From the NCBI RefSeq assembly GCF_007830515.1, contig NZ_VLKT01000010.1, forward strand, positions 62,001 to 126,000: a DNA stretch of 64,000 nucleotides, read 5' to 3'. Positions 14,820-24,232 of the stretch are shown piece by piece (within the stretch, counting starts at the first letter, position 1; the number at the start of each line of letters is the position of its first letter). Both the position numbers and the translations under genes were made by a program. This DNA comes from Mesorhizobium tianshanense. GTDB lineage: Bacteria > Pseudomonadota > Alphaproteobacteria > Rhizobiales > Rhizobiaceae. The notes beneath the pieces are model-generated. The model was not told where the DNA came from, did not search any database, and was given only the letters and a program-made list of their open reading frames with translations.

Positions 14820-16373
14820 ATGGCACGCGACACATTCTACATTACCACGGCGATTTCCTACCCCAATGGTAGGCCGCATATCGGCCATGCCTACGAGCTG
14901 ATCGCCACCGACGCACTCGCCCGCTTTCAGCGGCTTGACGGCAAGCAAGTCTTCTTCCTCACCGGCACTGATGAACACGGCATCAAGATGCTGCAGACGG
15001 CGAAGCGGGAAGGCATTCCCGCGCGTGAACTGGCCGACCGCAACTCAGCCGATTTCAAGCGCATGGCGGTCGCGCTCAATGCCTCCAACGACGATTTCAT
15101 CCGAACTACCGAAGAACGTCACTATGCTGCCTCGCAGGCGATCTGGAAGGCGATGGCTGCCAATGGCGACATCTACAAGGGCGGCTATGCCGGCTGGTAT
15201 TCGGTGCGCGACGAAGCCTACTACGGCGAGGAGGAGACCGAAGTCCGCGCCGACAATATCCGCTACGGGCCACAGGGAACCGCAGTCGAATGGGTCGAGG
15301 AAGAGAGCTATTTCTTCCGTCTGTCGGCCTATCAGGACAAGCTCATCACGCTCTACGAAAGCCAGCCCGATTTCATCGGCCCGGCCGAGCGTCGCAACGA
15401 AGTGATGAGCTTCGTCAAGTCAGGATTGAAGGATCTGTCGATCTCGCGCACCACCTTCGACTGGGGCGTGCCGGTGCCCGGTGACGACAAGCATGTGATG
15501 TACGTCTGGGTCGACGCTCTGACAAATTACATCACCGGCGTCGGTTATCCAGATGAAAATGCTGACAATTGGCGTTTCTGGCCTGCCGATGCACACATCA
15601 TCGGCAAGGACATCGTGCGCTTCCACGCAGTCTATTGGCCGGCCTTCCTGATGTCGGCTGGAATCCCCTTGCCGAAGCGCGTCTTCGGTCACGGCTTCCT
15701 GTTCAACCGCGGCGAGAAGATGTCGAAATCGGTTGGTAACGTCATCGACCCGTTCGCGATGGTCGAGCATTACGGCCTCGACCAGGTGCGCTATTTCTTC
15801 CTGCGCGAGGTGCCGTTCGGCCAGGACGGCAGCTATAGCCACGAGGCCATCGTCAACCGCACCAATGCCGACCTCGCCAATGGCCTTGGCAATCTGGCGC
15901 AGCGCTCGCTGTCGATGATCGCAAAGAACTGCGGCGGCGTGGTGCCGAAACGCAGCGAGCTGGCGGAGGCCGACAGGGCGATCCTCGACCAGGCGGTGGA
16001 GGCGCTTGCTGCTGCACGCAAGGCGATGGCGGAGCAGGGCATCCACCTGGCGCTGGCGGCGATCTTCGGCGTGGTGGCGGAGGCCGATCGCTACTTCGCC
16101 TCGCAGGAACCCTGGGCGCTCAGAAAGACCGATCCGGCGCGCATGGAAACGGTGCTGTGGACGACCGCGGAAGTCATCCGACGCGTGGCGCTGCTGTGCC
16201 AGCCCTTCATTCCGGGATCGGCCGCCAAGCTGCTCGACCTGCTGGCTGTGCCGGCGGACAGCCGCGATTTCGTGCATGTCCACGCGGACTATGCGCTGGT
16301 ATCGGGGGTTGCTTTGCCCGCGCCGGAGGGCGTGTTTCCGCGTTACGTCGAGCAAACGGATGCAAGCGCCTGA
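14820..16373 (+). CDS. metG: Methionyl-tRNA synthetase, 517 aa
   Basis: Charges tRNA-Met with methionine in the cytosol. The class I signatures are clear: a HIGH-type motif in [13 protein letters not shown] (residues 14-26) and KMSKS at about 300. The C-terminal anticodon-binding helical domain is present; the extra C-terminal tRNA-binding domain of longer MetG forms is absent, as usual for the short rhizobial type. The stop is shared with the tatD start (TGATG). It begins 82 bases after holB. Confidence 0.96.
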   Translation: MARDTFYITTAISYPNGRPHIGHAYELIATDALARFQRLDGKQVFFLTGTDEHGIKMLQTAKREGIPARELADRNSADFKRMAVALNASNDDFIRTTEERHYAASQAIWKAMAANGDIYKGGYAGWYSVRDEAYYGEEETEVRADNIRYGPQGTAVEWVEEESYFFRLSAYQDKLITLYESQPDFIGPAERRNEVMSFVKSGLKDLSISRTTFDWGVPVPGDDKHVMYVWVDALTNYITGVGYPDENADNWRFWPADAHIIGKDIVRFHAVYWPAFLMSAGIPLPKRVFGHGFLFNRGEKMSKSVGNVIDPFAMVEHYGLDQVRYFFLREVPFGQDGSYSHEAIVNRTNADLANGLGNLAQRSLSMIAKNCGGVVPKRSELAEADRAILDQAVEALAAARKAMAEQGIHLALAAIFGVVAEADRYFASQEPWALRKTDPARMETVLWTTAEVIRRVALLCQPFIPGSAAKLLDLLAVPADSRDFVHVHADYALVSGVALPAPEGVFPRYVEQTDASA

Positions 16374-17167
16374 TGTTGGTCGACAGTCACTGCCATCTCG
16401 ACTTTCCGGATTTCGCAGAGGAGCGGGCGGCCATCGTCGCCCGCGCTCTAGCCGCTGGAATTGGTCGCATGGTGACGATTTCGACACGTGTGAAGCGGTT
16501 CCAACAAGTACTTGATATCGCTGAGTCTTTCGGCAAAGTCTATTGCTCGGTCGGCACCCATCCACACAACGCCGCCGAAGAGCTGGACGTGACTGTCGAG
16601 GAGCTTGTCCGGCTGTCCGCTCATCCAAAAGTGGTGGCAATCGGCGAGGCCGGGCTCGACTATTTCTACGATCATGCGCCGCGCGATGCGCAGGCGCAGG
16701 GTTTTCGCACCCACATCGCCGCCGCGCGCGAGACCGGCCTGCCGCTGGTCATCCATTCGCGCGACGCCGACAGCGATATGGCTGATATCCTCGAGGACGA
16801 AACAGGGAAGGGCGCCTTCCCCTTCATCCTGCACTGTTTTTCGTCCGGGCGCAGGCTGGCCGAAGTCGGCGTGGCGCTCGGCGGCTTCGTTTCCTTTTCC
16901 GGCATCCTGACCTTCAAGAATTCGGTCGAGCTGCGCGCCATCGCAGCCGATGTGCCACACGACCGCCTGCTGGTCGAAACCGACGCACCATACCTCGCAC
17001 CTATACCGTTTCGCGGCAAGCGCAACGAGCCGGCCTATGTCGCGCACACAGCCAAGGTGCTGGCCGAAACGATCGGCGTCAGCGAGGCCGAGATCGCGGC
17101 CGTCACCACGAACAATTTCTTCCGGCTGTTCAGGAAGATGCCGCGCCCAAGCGCACTGAGCGCCTGA
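16373..17167 (+). CDS. tatD: TatD family metal-dependent hydrolase / DNase, 264 aa
   Basis: TIM-barrel metallohydrolase with DSHCHLDF at residues 3-10 (His-x-His), GEAGLDYFY near 90, VIHSRDAD and ILHCFS, and the terminal ETDAPYLAP. These are the metal ligands of the TatD/YcfH family, which has 3'-5' DNA exonuclease activity. The start is ATG 16373, overlapping the metG stop. The metG-tatD-MBL order is widely conserved, which suggests a housekeeping rather than defence role. Confidence 0.93.
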   Translation: MLVDSHCHLDFPDFAEERAAIVARALAAGIGRMVTISTRVKRFQQVLDIAESFGKVYCSVGTHPHNAAEELDVTVEELVRLSAHPKVVAIGEAGLDYFYDHAPRDAQAQGFRTHIAAARETGLPLVIHSRDADSDMADILEDETGKGAFPFILHCFSSGRRLAEVGVALGGFVSFSGILTFKNSVELRAIAADVPHDRLLVETDAPYLAPIPFRGKRNEPAYVAHTAKVLAETIGVSEAEIAAVTTNNFFRLFRKMPRPSALSA

Positions 17168-17170
17168 CGC

Positions 17171-17989
17171 ATGAGCGACCGGCTGCGCCTCACCATTCTC
17201 GGCTGCGGTTCATCGCCGGGCACGCCGCGCATCACCGGCGACTGGGGCAATTGCAACCCGGCCAATCCGAGGAACCGGCGCATGCGCACCGCCGCACTCG
17301 TCGAGCGGATTGCGGCAAACGGCGACAGGACCACTGTCGTCATCGATACCGGACCGGATTTCCGCGAGCAGATGCTGCTGGCATCGGTCAGGCGTATCGA
17401 TGCGGTCGTCTATACGCATCCGCATGCCGACCATATCCACGGCATCGACGATTTGCGCGGCTTCGTGCTCGAGCAGCGTCATCGCATCGATATTCACGCC
17501 GACCAAGCCACCATGCTGCGGTTACGGGATGCGTTCGGCTATTGTTTCGAAACACCGCAAGGCAGTTCCTATCCACCCATCGTCGCGCCTCATATCATTG
17601 ACCACACCAAGCCCGTGGTGATCGAAGGCGAGGGGGGCACCCTCACCCTTGAGCCGCTGCCGCAGATCCATGGCGACATCGTATCGCTTGGTTTTCGCAT
17701 CGGCGCGCTTGCCTATTGCCCCGATGTCAGCGATTTCCCCGACGCCACGGCCGAGCGGCTGAGTGGGCTGGACGTGCTGGTCATCGACGCGCTGCAATAC
17801 AGGACGCATCCGAGCCATCTGTCGCTCAGTCAGACACTCGGCTGGATCGGAAAACTGGCGCCGGGAAAGGCCGTGCTGACGCATATGCATGTGCCGCTCG
17901 ATTACGCCACGGTGATGGCCGAGACGCCAGTCAACGTCGAGCCGGCCTATGACGGGATGACGATCGAAATTCCTTATGAATCAGAATGA
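17171..17989 (+). CDS. MBL-fold metallohydrolase (PhnP-like), 272 aa
   Basis: A metallo-beta-lactamase fold with the signature THPHADHIHGIDDLRG (about residues 80-95), an upstream DTGPDFREQ, and a late LTHMHVPLDY His motif. It binds two metal ions and is related to PhnP-type phosphodiesterases. The Cys pair near the N-terminus (LGCGSSPGTPR, GNCNPANPRNRR) is characteristic of this subfamily. It starts four bases after the tatD stop and is surely in the same operon. The natural substrate is unknown. Confidence 0.88.
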   Translation: MSDRLRLTILGCGSSPGTPRITGDWGNCNPANPRNRRMRTAALVERIAANGDRTTVVIDTGPDFREQMLLASVRRIDAVVYTHPHADHIHGIDDLRGFVLEQRHRIDIHADQATMLRLRDAFGYCFETPQGSSYPPIVAPHIIDHTKPVVIEGEGGTLTLEPLPQIHGDIVSLGFRIGALAYCPDVSDFPDATAERLSGLDVLVIDALQYRTHPSHLSLSQTLGWIGKLAPGKAVLTHMHVPLDYATVMAETPVNVEPAYDGMTIEIPYESE

Positions 17990-18004
17990 TAGGCACGGTT
18001 TTTC

Positions 18005-18475
18005 ATGGCTGGCAGCATAGATCGCGTGACCAAGGCAGCGGCCGATGCCTGCCTCGACATCGAGATCAGGCGCATGGGCGCCTCGACGCGCACGGCCGAA
18101 GAAGCCGCCGCGCAATGCGGCTGCACGGTTGCACAGATCGTCAAATCACTGATTTTCCAAGGAGAAACCAGTGGAAAGCTGTTTCTGTTCCTGATTTCCG
18201 GTTCCAATCAGCTCGATCTCGCCCAGGCTGCCGCGCTAACTGGTGAGCCGCTGAAGCGCGCCGACCCGCGGCAGATCCGCGACGAGACCGGCTTTGCCAT
18301 CGGCGGCGTAGCCCCAATCGGCCATCTGGTCGCGATCGCGGCGTTCGCCGACGAAACACTGCTCGGCTTTGACCGCGTATGGGCGGCGGCCGGCGCGCAT
18401 GACGCGGTGTTCGCCACCGAACCACACGCAATGGTCAAGGCAGCGCAAGCTGTCGTGGCGAAGCTGGCAGTCTGA
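18005..18475 (+). CDS. YbaK/EbsC family aminoacyl-tRNA deacylase-like protein, 156 aa
   Basis: Single-domain editing protein of the YbaK/ProX superfamily, which hydrolyses mischarged Cys- or Ala-tRNA(Pro). Visible signatures are the lysine in IVKSLIFQG, FLISGSNQLDLAQAA, and GFAIGGVAPIGHL, the conserved Gly-Gly-x-x-P-x-G-H loop. The length is typical. It closes the rightward cluster that began with rlpA, 15 bases after the MBL gene, next to the metG region, which makes a translation-fidelity role sensible. Confidence 0.9.
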   Translation: MAGSIDRVTKAAADACLDIEIRRMGASTRTAEEAAAQCGCTVAQIVKSLIFQGETSGKLFLFLISGSNQLDLAQAAALTGEPLKRADPRQIRDETGFAIGGVAPIGHLVAIAAFADETLLGFDRVWAAAGAHDAVFATEPHAMVKAAQAVVAKLAV

Positions 18476-18492
18476 ACGAACACGCCGGACCC

Positions 18493-19152
18493 CTATTCGG
18501 CAGCGATGACGATTGGCGCGGGCGGCAGCATGATGTCGCGCGCAACCGGCGCGAACAGCAACTTTACGAAGCTGCGGAAGGCGAGGATCTGGCGCTCGAG
18601 AACATGGGGATCGCCGAGCCCCCGCGACATGATGATGCCGCCGTCGACCACGCAGGAGAACATGTTCGCCACGTCGTCTATGTCCATGCCTTCGCGGGCG
18701 GGATAAACGCTCGCGATCTCGTTCAGCGCATCGCGAAACCGCCCGTTCCAGGAGCGTACAGCGCCGGCGGCGATGTCGCGAACGTTGCGGTCGAAGAGGC
18801 GCTCTTGGTAGGTGAACGTCGCGATCAGGCAGCCGGGGTGGCCGTTCGGCAGGTCACCCATCAGCTCGGCGAGCAGCTTGAGCGTGATCAGGAACGACTG
18901 CAACGGATCATCGGACAATTGCCGGCCGCGGTGAAACACATCGTCGAAGATGCGGTCGTTCTCTTCAACGTAGCGCAGCATCAAGGCGCGGGCGAGTTCG
19001 TTCTTGTCCCTGAAATGATAGAAGAAGCCGCTCTTGGTGATGCCGGCTTCGGCGATCACTTCCTCGATGGAGGTCGCACCGAACCCCTTGGCAAGCACCG
19101 AGGCCTCGGCGATCTCCAGAATACGTTCGCGCGTTTCCGCACCCTTGCGCAT
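18493..19152 (-). CDS. TetR/AcrR family transcriptional regulator, 219 aa
   Basis: The N-terminal TetR HTH is clear: TRERILEIAEASVLAKGFGA, then TSIEEVIAEAGITKSGFFYH and FRDKNELARALMLRY. The C-terminal ligand domain (about 80-219) is of the TetR_C type seen in regulators that answer small organic molecules. The gene is convergent with ybaK and divergent from the methyltransferase at 19396, with a short palindrome just upstream of its start. The target is probably itself and possibly the divergent gene; the ligand is unknown. Confidence 0.88.
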   Translation of the reverse strand: MRKGAETRERILEIAEASVLAKGFGATSIEEVIAEAGITKSGFFYHFRDKNELARALMLRYVEENDRIFDDVFHRGRQLSDDPLQSFLITLKLLAELMGDLPNGHPGCLIATFTYQERLFDRNVRDIAAGAVRSWNGRFRDALNEIASVYPAREGMDIDDVANMFSCVVDGGIIMSRGLGDPHVLERQILAFRSFVKLLFAPVARDIMLPPAPIVIAAE

Positions 19153-19175
19153 GACCGAACCCCACGAATTTACTG

Positions 19176-19186
19176 TACCGGCGGTA
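19176..19186. promoter_or_regulatory. Possible TetR operator palindrome
   Basis: TACCG-G-CGGTA lies 24 bases upstream of the TetR gene start, in the region divergent to 19396. Short symmetrical sites in this position are common autoregulatory operators. It is only 11 bases, so chance is possible. Confidence 0.35.
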
Positions 19187-19395
19187 TGGTTTTCACACCC
19201 GCCAACATCGATGCCGATAGCGGCACTGCTGCTCCTGCGTGGTTATCCATCTGTAATTGCAACGGTTCCCGCTTCGACGGAGCTACCGGACCAGAAGCTC
19301 TGTAGTGCACAAGCGGCACGTGCTGCTAAAACCCGGCCATTCCGAACCGGCCGCAACCAAGGCGGCACGGTGTCATCTTACCACTGGAGACAAGC

Positions 19396-20343
19396 ATGGC
19401 CAAGTACCGCCAGAATCTGCCGCAACTCGCCAACAGAACATTCCTGAGCGACGGCGGCATGGAAACGACCCTCATCTTTCACGAGGGCCTCGACCTTCCG
19501 CATTTTGCTTCATTCACGCTGATGGCAACGCCTGAAGGCCGGCAGAAGCTCAAGGAATATTACGTCCGTTATCTGACCATTGCGCGCAGAGGCGGGACCG
19601 GGTTTATCCTCGACACGCCGACGTGGCGCGCTAACCCAGATTGGGGAACCTTGCTCGGCTACGGGCCAGACGCGCTACGGGCCGTCAACGAGGCCTCGAT
19701 CGATCTTCTTCTTGGCTTGCGCAAGGAGTTCGAGACCGGCGAAACGCCCTGCGTCATCAGCGGCGCGATCGGGCCGCGCGGCGACGGCTATAAAGCTGGC
19801 AAGATGGACGCCAACGAGGCGGAAGCCTATCACGGGGTGCAAATCGAGAGTTTCGCGCGGACGGAGGCCGACATGGTGGCGGCCTATACGCTCACTAATT
19901 TCAACGAGGCAATCGGAGTGGCGCGGGCGGCCAAGGCGCATGCCATGCCCTGCATGATCTCGTTCACCGTGGAGACGGACGGGAAGCTGGTGACCGGCAT
20001 GACGCTCGGCGAGGCGATCGACAGGGTCGACGACGCGACGGACGGCGCGCCAGCCTACTATATGATCAACTGCGCACATCCAACACATTTCATGCAGGCG
20101 CTGAAAAAGGGCGAGCGTTGGCTCGATCGCGTCTATGGCGTGAAGGCGAACGCCTCTGCCAAAAGCCATGCCGAACTGGACGAATCGGAGACGCTCGACG
20201 CGGGCGACCCAGACGACCTCGGGCGGCACTACAGCGGGCTGAGAGCTTCATTTCCGACCATGCGCATACTGGGCGGCTGCTGCGGCACCGACCACCGGCA
20301 CATCGCGGCGATCTGCGAGGCCTGCGTGCCGCAAGCGGCCTAG
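19396..20343 (+). CDS. Homocysteine S-methyltransferase family protein, 315 aa
   Basis: Pfam-type S-methyl_trans barrel: SDGGMETTLIFHEGLDLP near the N-terminus, a mid-barrel Cys in INCAHPTHF (about residue 222) and the paired cysteines of GGCCGTDHRHI (about 295). These three Cys bind the zinc that activates homocysteine thiolate. The family moves a methyl group from S-methylmethionine, SAM or a betaine. Length is normal for a single-domain enzyme without a cobalamin domain. A GGAGAC site precedes ATG 19396. It stands divergent from the TetR gene. Confidence 0.88.
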   Translation: MAKYRQNLPQLANRTFLSDGGMETTLIFHEGLDLPHFASFTLMATPEGRQKLKEYYVRYLTIARRGGTGFILDTPTWRANPDWGTLLGYGPDALRAVNEASIDLLLGLRKEFETGETPCVISGAIGPRGDGYKAGKMDANEAEAYHGVQIESFARTEADMVAAYTLTNFNEAIGVARAAKAHAMPCMISFTVETDGKLVTGMTLGEAIDRVDDATDGAPAYYMINCAHPTHFMQALKKGERWLDRVYGVKANASAKSHAELDESETLDAGDPDDLGRHYSGLRASFPTMRILGGCCGTDHRHIAAICEACVPQAA

Positions 20344-20800
20344 GACGAGAGCCGACGCAATCCGCTCCACTGAGTTCCTAGGAACAAGGAACTGCGGTTG
20401 GGAGCCGATCTGCAGTCCCATCCTCGATCGGTTCCAGAAGCTGCAACATGACAGGTTGCGGCTGGCCGCTATCGTGGGGGATGCAAAGCTAGGCTTGTCG
20501 GTTGGCAAGTCCGCGAGGCAATGAATCCCCCTTTCGTTCGTCACTGCTGTCATGACGCATTGTTGTCTCCGATGCCAGAGAACCAAACCTCTCCATCGCC
20601 AACCATCACGCCCTGCCAGTTGGCGAACAGGTTCGGATACGCAGTTTACCACTAAACTAGTACGAGAATTGCGGTTTCGAGCCAAAAAGCAACACGGATT
20701 AAACCGCGCGCCAGTTCCATAATCTATCTTATGCGACTGAGTGATGTGGCAGCTAAGGTAAGCTGCTGGCGATGCCGATGATTCCGACGCACCGCCCTCG
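20344..20800. other. Unassigned intergenic stretch
   Basis: About 455 bases between convergent genes, more AT-rich than its surroundings in the middle (20640-20760). Frames on the minus strand have broken composition and no ribosome site. It may hold terminators or gene remains; none was recognised. Confidence 0.5.
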
Positions 20801-21289
20801 CTAATCAAGCACGGCCACGGCCTCCACCTCGAACAGCATGCCGTCGAGCGCCAGTCTCGGCACGGGCACCAATGTCTGCGCCGGTAGCGTCTCGCCGAAC
20901 GTTTCCTTGACGTGCCTGGTCAGCACCCCGAGCTTGGATTGGTCATGATCGACCACGAAGACCGTGAGCTTGATGACCTGATTCGGTTTCGCGCCGACCC
21001 CCTCAAGCGCCGTGCGCAGGTTCGCATATGCCTGCCCCACCTGGACCGAGAAATCGGGCGACAGCGAACCGGTGCTGTCTTCTCCGCCTTGGCCAGCGAT
21101 GTAGGCAATCCGACCTCCGCCGGAAGCGATCACGGCGTGGCTGTAGCCGTTCGGGGCGGGATCGTAGAGGCCTTGCGGATTGACGATGGTCAGCTTGAGA
21201 TCATTCTCATTCGCTGTCGTCGCAGTGGGAACTCCCATGGTCATGATGATTAGCCCTCCGATAAGCAGATGCGTGATTGCGCGTGACAT
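20801..21289 (-). CDS. RidA/YjgF family protein with a signal peptide, 162 aa
   Basis: Most RidA proteins are about 130-residue cytoplasmic imine deaminases. This one carries an N-terminal hydrophobic leader (LLIGGLIIMTMGVPTATTAN), so it is probably exported. The RidA core is visible: YSHAVIASGGGRIAYIAGQG, QVGQAYANLRTALEGVGA, and the C-terminal PAQTLVPVPRLALDGMLFEVEAVAV, which keeps the active-site Arg (VPVPRL). It is divergent from a TetR gene with a strong palindrome between them, suggesting control by that repressor. Confidence 0.85.
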   Translation of the reverse strand: MSRAITHLLIGGLIIMTMGVPTATTANENDLKLTIVNPQGLYDPAPNGYSHAVIASGGGRIAYIAGQGGEDSTGSLSPDFSVQVGQAYANLRTALEGVGAKPNQVIKLTVFVVDHDQSKLGVLTRHVKETFGETLPAQTLVPVPRLALDGMLFEVEAVAVLD

Positions 21290-21387
21290 GATTTTCTCTT
21301 GGCTCTGCGGACTGCGAGCAGCGTGCCCTCGCGGCCGGTATGACTGAACTTTAACCCATATCGCCCGATATCGCTGGCCAAGGCGGA

Positions 21388-21414
21388 GATGACTCGTGCG
21401 ATGTACGAGTCATC
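21388..21414. promoter_or_regulatory. Perfect 10-bp-arm palindrome between the RidA and TetR genes
   Basis: GATGACTCGT (21388-21397) and ACGAGTCATC (21405-21414) form perfect arms around seven bases. A further copy of the half-site GTACGAGTCA occurs 24 bases on (21403-21412 and 21427-21436). This is a strong candidate operator for the TetR protein at 21504, acting on both divergent genes. Confidence 0.65.
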
Positions 21415-21503
21415 GTATGGTACGCAGTACGAGTCAAGCGTTCAAGATCGACATCCTTCGCGTTGCCGGTCAATATCGACGTTCTGAACAGCGAGGAAGA
21501 CGG

Positions 21504-22199
21504 ATGGCAGCCAAACGTAGCGGCGCCCGGAGCAAACGATCTCAACGGGTAAGTGAACGGCTCCAGCCCGTGCAGGAGCCGCGCAGTGAACCGCCCCTCT
21601 CTCGGGAGCGTATCGTGGCGACCGCGGTAGAACTGCTGGATGATCGAGGAGTCGACGGATTGACGATGCGTGGGCTGGCCGATCGCCTCGGCTCGGGCGT
21701 GATGAGCCTATATTGGCACGTCGACAACAAAGAGGATGTCTTTGATCTGGCGCTCGACTCGGTGCTCGAATATCGCGGACCGCCGCAAATAGTTGAGTCT
21801 CAAGACTGGCGCGAGGAAGTCGTCCATCTGCTCGAAGACTGGCGCGCCAGCATGCTGCGCCATCCTTGGTCGGCATCGCTGTTGCCGCGCCGGGCGCTCG
21901 GCCCGAACATCCTCAGTCGCCTGGAACTGCTGAGCATGACCTTGTCCAGAGCCGGTGTAGCGGACGCAGATCTGAACGTCGCGATATGGTCGCTCTGGAA
22001 CTATGTGATGGGCGCCACCATCACCCGGGCGAGCTTCGACGTCTCGGACGACGACAGGGCCGCCGCGCAGCAGCGCCTTACACGTCTCAGCGAACGCTAC
22101 TCGACAATCGAACGCTCTCGTCTGCTGTTGGATAACGATTGGGACGGCGCCTTCCGGAAAGGCCTCGCCTTCCTGCTCGATGGCCTCGCTCCAAGATGA
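21504..22199 (+). CDS. TetR-family regulator with a TetR_C (tetracycline-repressor-like) C-terminal domain, 231 aa
   Basis: After a basic Arg/Lys-rich tail of about 35 residues comes an HTH: SRERIVATAVELLDDRGVDG, LTMRGLADRLGSGVMSLYWH and VDNKEDVFDLALD, closely following the TetR pattern with YWH-x-x-NKE. The C-terminal domain (about 95-231) is of the TetR_C_1 kind. GAGGAAGACGG precedes ATG 21504; an upstream ATG at 21396 lies within the operator and was rejected. The divergent neighbour is an exported RidA. Confidence 0.88.
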   Translation: MAAKRSGARSKRSQRVSERLQPVQEPRSEPPLSRERIVATAVELLDDRGVDGLTMRGLADRLGSGVMSLYWHVDNKEDVFDLALDSVLEYRGPPQIVESQDWREEVVHLLEDWRASMLRHPWSASLLPRRALGPNILSRLELLSMTLSRAGVADADLNVAIWSLWNYVMGATITRASFDVSDDDRAAAQQRLTRLSERYSTIERSRLLLDNDWDGAFRKGLAFLLDGLAPR

Positions 22200-22373
22200 G
22201 CGAGCACGATCTGCAACGGATGAAAGACCCTCTTATTTTTGCGTTGATTGGCGCACTTTGTATTAGTCTTGCGACCTTACATGCTAGGATTTTGCCGCCC
22301 TTCCGCAAATGACCCCTATCCTGCACCTTCAACACCGAAGTTTCAGCTATCCCATCATCAAGACCATCAAGAA

Positions 22374-23285
22374 ATGACCGCCTCACCTTCCTTTCTCGGC
22401 TTTCCCGATCGTCTCGCCGATGCCCGCATGCCCCGTGCGGCGATCTTCGGAGCCGGTCACGGCAGCACTTATCTTGGCAAGGACAGCAGTGACTATGCCT
22501 TGGCCGCCGACGCCATCCGCGCTGCGAGCCAGGAAGATGCCGCGCTCGTCGAGCACTGGGATTTCGATCTCGGCGGCCCGCTGTTCTACGGCAAGCCGGC
22601 CTGCTGCATCGATGCCGGCGACATCCCGACGACCATGCATGACAATGCCGGCAACCGGGCCCGGATCGAGGCGAAGACGCGCGAGGTCCTGGCATTGCCG
22701 GCCGTACCGATCCTGCTCGGCGGCGACGATTCCGTGGTCATACCTTTTCTTGCCGGCTTTGCGGATCACGGGCCCGTCTGGATCCTGCAGATCGACGCCC
22801 ATATCGACTGGCGCGACGAGGTACATGGCGAACACTACGGCTATTCGAGCCCGATGCGCCGGGCAAGCGAGATGCCGCATGTCGCCGGCATGGTGCAGGT
22901 CGGGCTCCGTAGCGTCGGCAGCGCACGCCTTGCCGAGATTGAAGCGGCGCGGCGCTATGGCAGCCGCCTCGTGACCGCGCGCGAGGTTCACGCCCAGGGC
23001 GTCGAAGCCGCACTCCGGCATATTCCGGAAGGAGCGCTGGTCGTCGTCACCCTCGACTGCGACGGCCTCGATCCCGGCATCATGCCGGGCGTGGCGGCGC
23101 GTACGCCCGGAGGCCTCACCTACACGCAGGTGATCGACCTGATCGCGGGCCTCGGCAGACGGGCGAGGATTGCAGGATTTGACCTTGTCGAGCTCTATCC
23201 TCCCGCCGACATTGACGGCCTGTCGGCCCTGACCGCCGCGCGCCTTCTCGTCAATGTGATCGGCACCATCGTCCGGCAGGTTTGA
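22374..23285 (+). CDS. Arginase/agmatinase family protein, 303 aa
   Basis: Ureohydrolase fold with the Mn-binding motifs DAHIDWRDE (about residue 142) and LDCDGLDPGI (about 226). The first motif, normally GGDH, reads GGDDS (about 122), so one His ligand is replaced by Asp. These enzymes hydrolyse guanidino or formimino groups to release urea or formamide in the cytoplasm. The substrate here cannot be fixed; agmatine or guanidinobutyrate are possibilities. The start ATG 22374 fits family length. No decarboxylase or transporter is adjacent. Confidence 0.82.
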   Translation: MTASPSFLGFPDRLADARMPRAAIFGAGHGSTYLGKDSSDYALAADAIRAASQEDAALVEHWDFDLGGPLFYGKPACCIDAGDIPTTMHDNAGNRARIEAKTREVLALPAVPILLGGDDSVVIPFLAGFADHGPVWILQIDAHIDWRDEVHGEHYGYSSPMRRASEMPHVAGMVQVGLRSVGSARLAEIEAARRYGSRLVTAREVHAQGVEAALRHIPEGALVVVTLDCDGLDPGIMPGVAARTPGGLTYTQVIDLIAGLGRRARIAGFDLVELYPPADIDGLSALTAARLLVNVIGTIVRQV

Positions 23286-23567
23286 AACCCGGCTTCCTCC
23301 TCTTCGCGCAGGCGGGCGGACAGCCGCTGTTCCACCTCATCAGCCGGCTCTACGAGCGCACTCTACCGCTTTTTCAGTTCGATCAATATTTCGTGCTGTG
23401 TCGCCAGCAGCTCTTCTTGCAGTTCGAAGAGAGCATCAAGCGCGATCGACCAAGCCGAGCAGCGTCATATTTACCCACAGAGTCGTCCGTGAGACCGCCA
23501 GCGTGAGCTTGACGAACGAAGCAGTCGGGTGGCGGAGGTCCAAGAGCCCCACCCGCACCGCGCACTG
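23286..23567. other. Unassigned stretch after the arginase-family gene
   Basis: About 280 bases with no convincing frame or RNA. It separates two convergent genes. Confidence 0.4.
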
Positions 23568-24112
23568 TCAGAATTCAACATCGCCGAAATCACCGCCATC
23601 GTTGAAACCGGAATCGTCGGCCCCGTCGGAACCGCCCTCCTCCGCCTGTTGTGCCGGCGGCTCGGTTGCCTGCGCTTCGCTTCCGCCGAACATGCCCGCG
23701 ATCGCGTTGCCGAGAAGCACGCCGCCGGCCACGCCCATCGCAGTCTGCGCGGCGCCGGCGAGAAACCCGCCGCCCGCCTTCTGCGGATGATTGCCAGAAA
23801 ACGGCTCCTCCGGCGCGGCGGCGCCGAACCCGAGTGCATGGCGCCGCTGCCGCCGACGAGGCCGCCAAGTAGTCCGCCACCGGCGGACTGCTGTGTCTGC
23901 TGTTCCAGTTCCTCGATGCGGGATTGTGCCGCGTTCAGGGCCCGCGCTTGCACGACGATCGTCTGCGCCATGTAGTATGGCGCGCCGGGTTGCCTGGCAA
24001 TCAGGTCATTGATGAAGCGTTCCGCTTCGGCATCGCGCGACGGCGTCTGCCGCTCGACACTCGCCAGCTTCTCGAACAGATCCGCGATCGCCTGCTGGTC
24101 GTTCCTGTCCAT
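23568..24112 (-). pseudogene. DUF2076 domain protein gene with an internal frameshift
   Basis: From ATG at 24112 the minus strand encodes a good DUF2076 N-terminus: MDRNDQQAIADLFEKLASVE, PYYMAQTIVVQARALNAAQ and SRIEELEQQTQQ. Around plus 23815-23850 this frame turns into an Arg-rich shadow, while a different frame encodes the expected continuation: PEEPFSGNHPQKAGGGFLAG, AAQTAMGVAGGVLLGNAIAG and an acidic end FNDGGDFGDVEF, stop at 23568. The two halves belong to one family, so one base gain or loss (or a sequencing error in a GC-rich run) splits the gene. The family is periplasmic or membrane-associated and of unknown function. Confidence 0.75.
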
Positions 24113-24133
24113 GAGACGCTACTCCGTTATCCA

Positions 24134-24220
24134 GGTGCGTCGCGCCTAGGCGATTTTCGCGACGCGCTTTAAGTCTGCTTTATTGCATGTCGCTGCAAAA
24201 CCGCTCCCGCGACATGCATT
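24134..24220. repeat. Rhizobial intergenic palindromic repeat (family B)
   Basis: It shares GCGACGCGCTTTAAGT and, after a gap, GCATGTCG, GCAAAACCGCT and ACATGCATT with the element at 60846-60955. Each part contains its own inverted repeat. This is the mosaic style of dispersed rhizobial intergenic elements. It lies between two minus-strand genes. Confidence 0.6.
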
Positions 24221-24232
24221 GATCTGACGCGG

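Noticed and set aside
20248..20808. 186-codon minus-strand frame after the methyltransferase gene
   Set aside because: Overlaps the methyltransferase end and lacks a coding-like profile; the interval was left unassigned.
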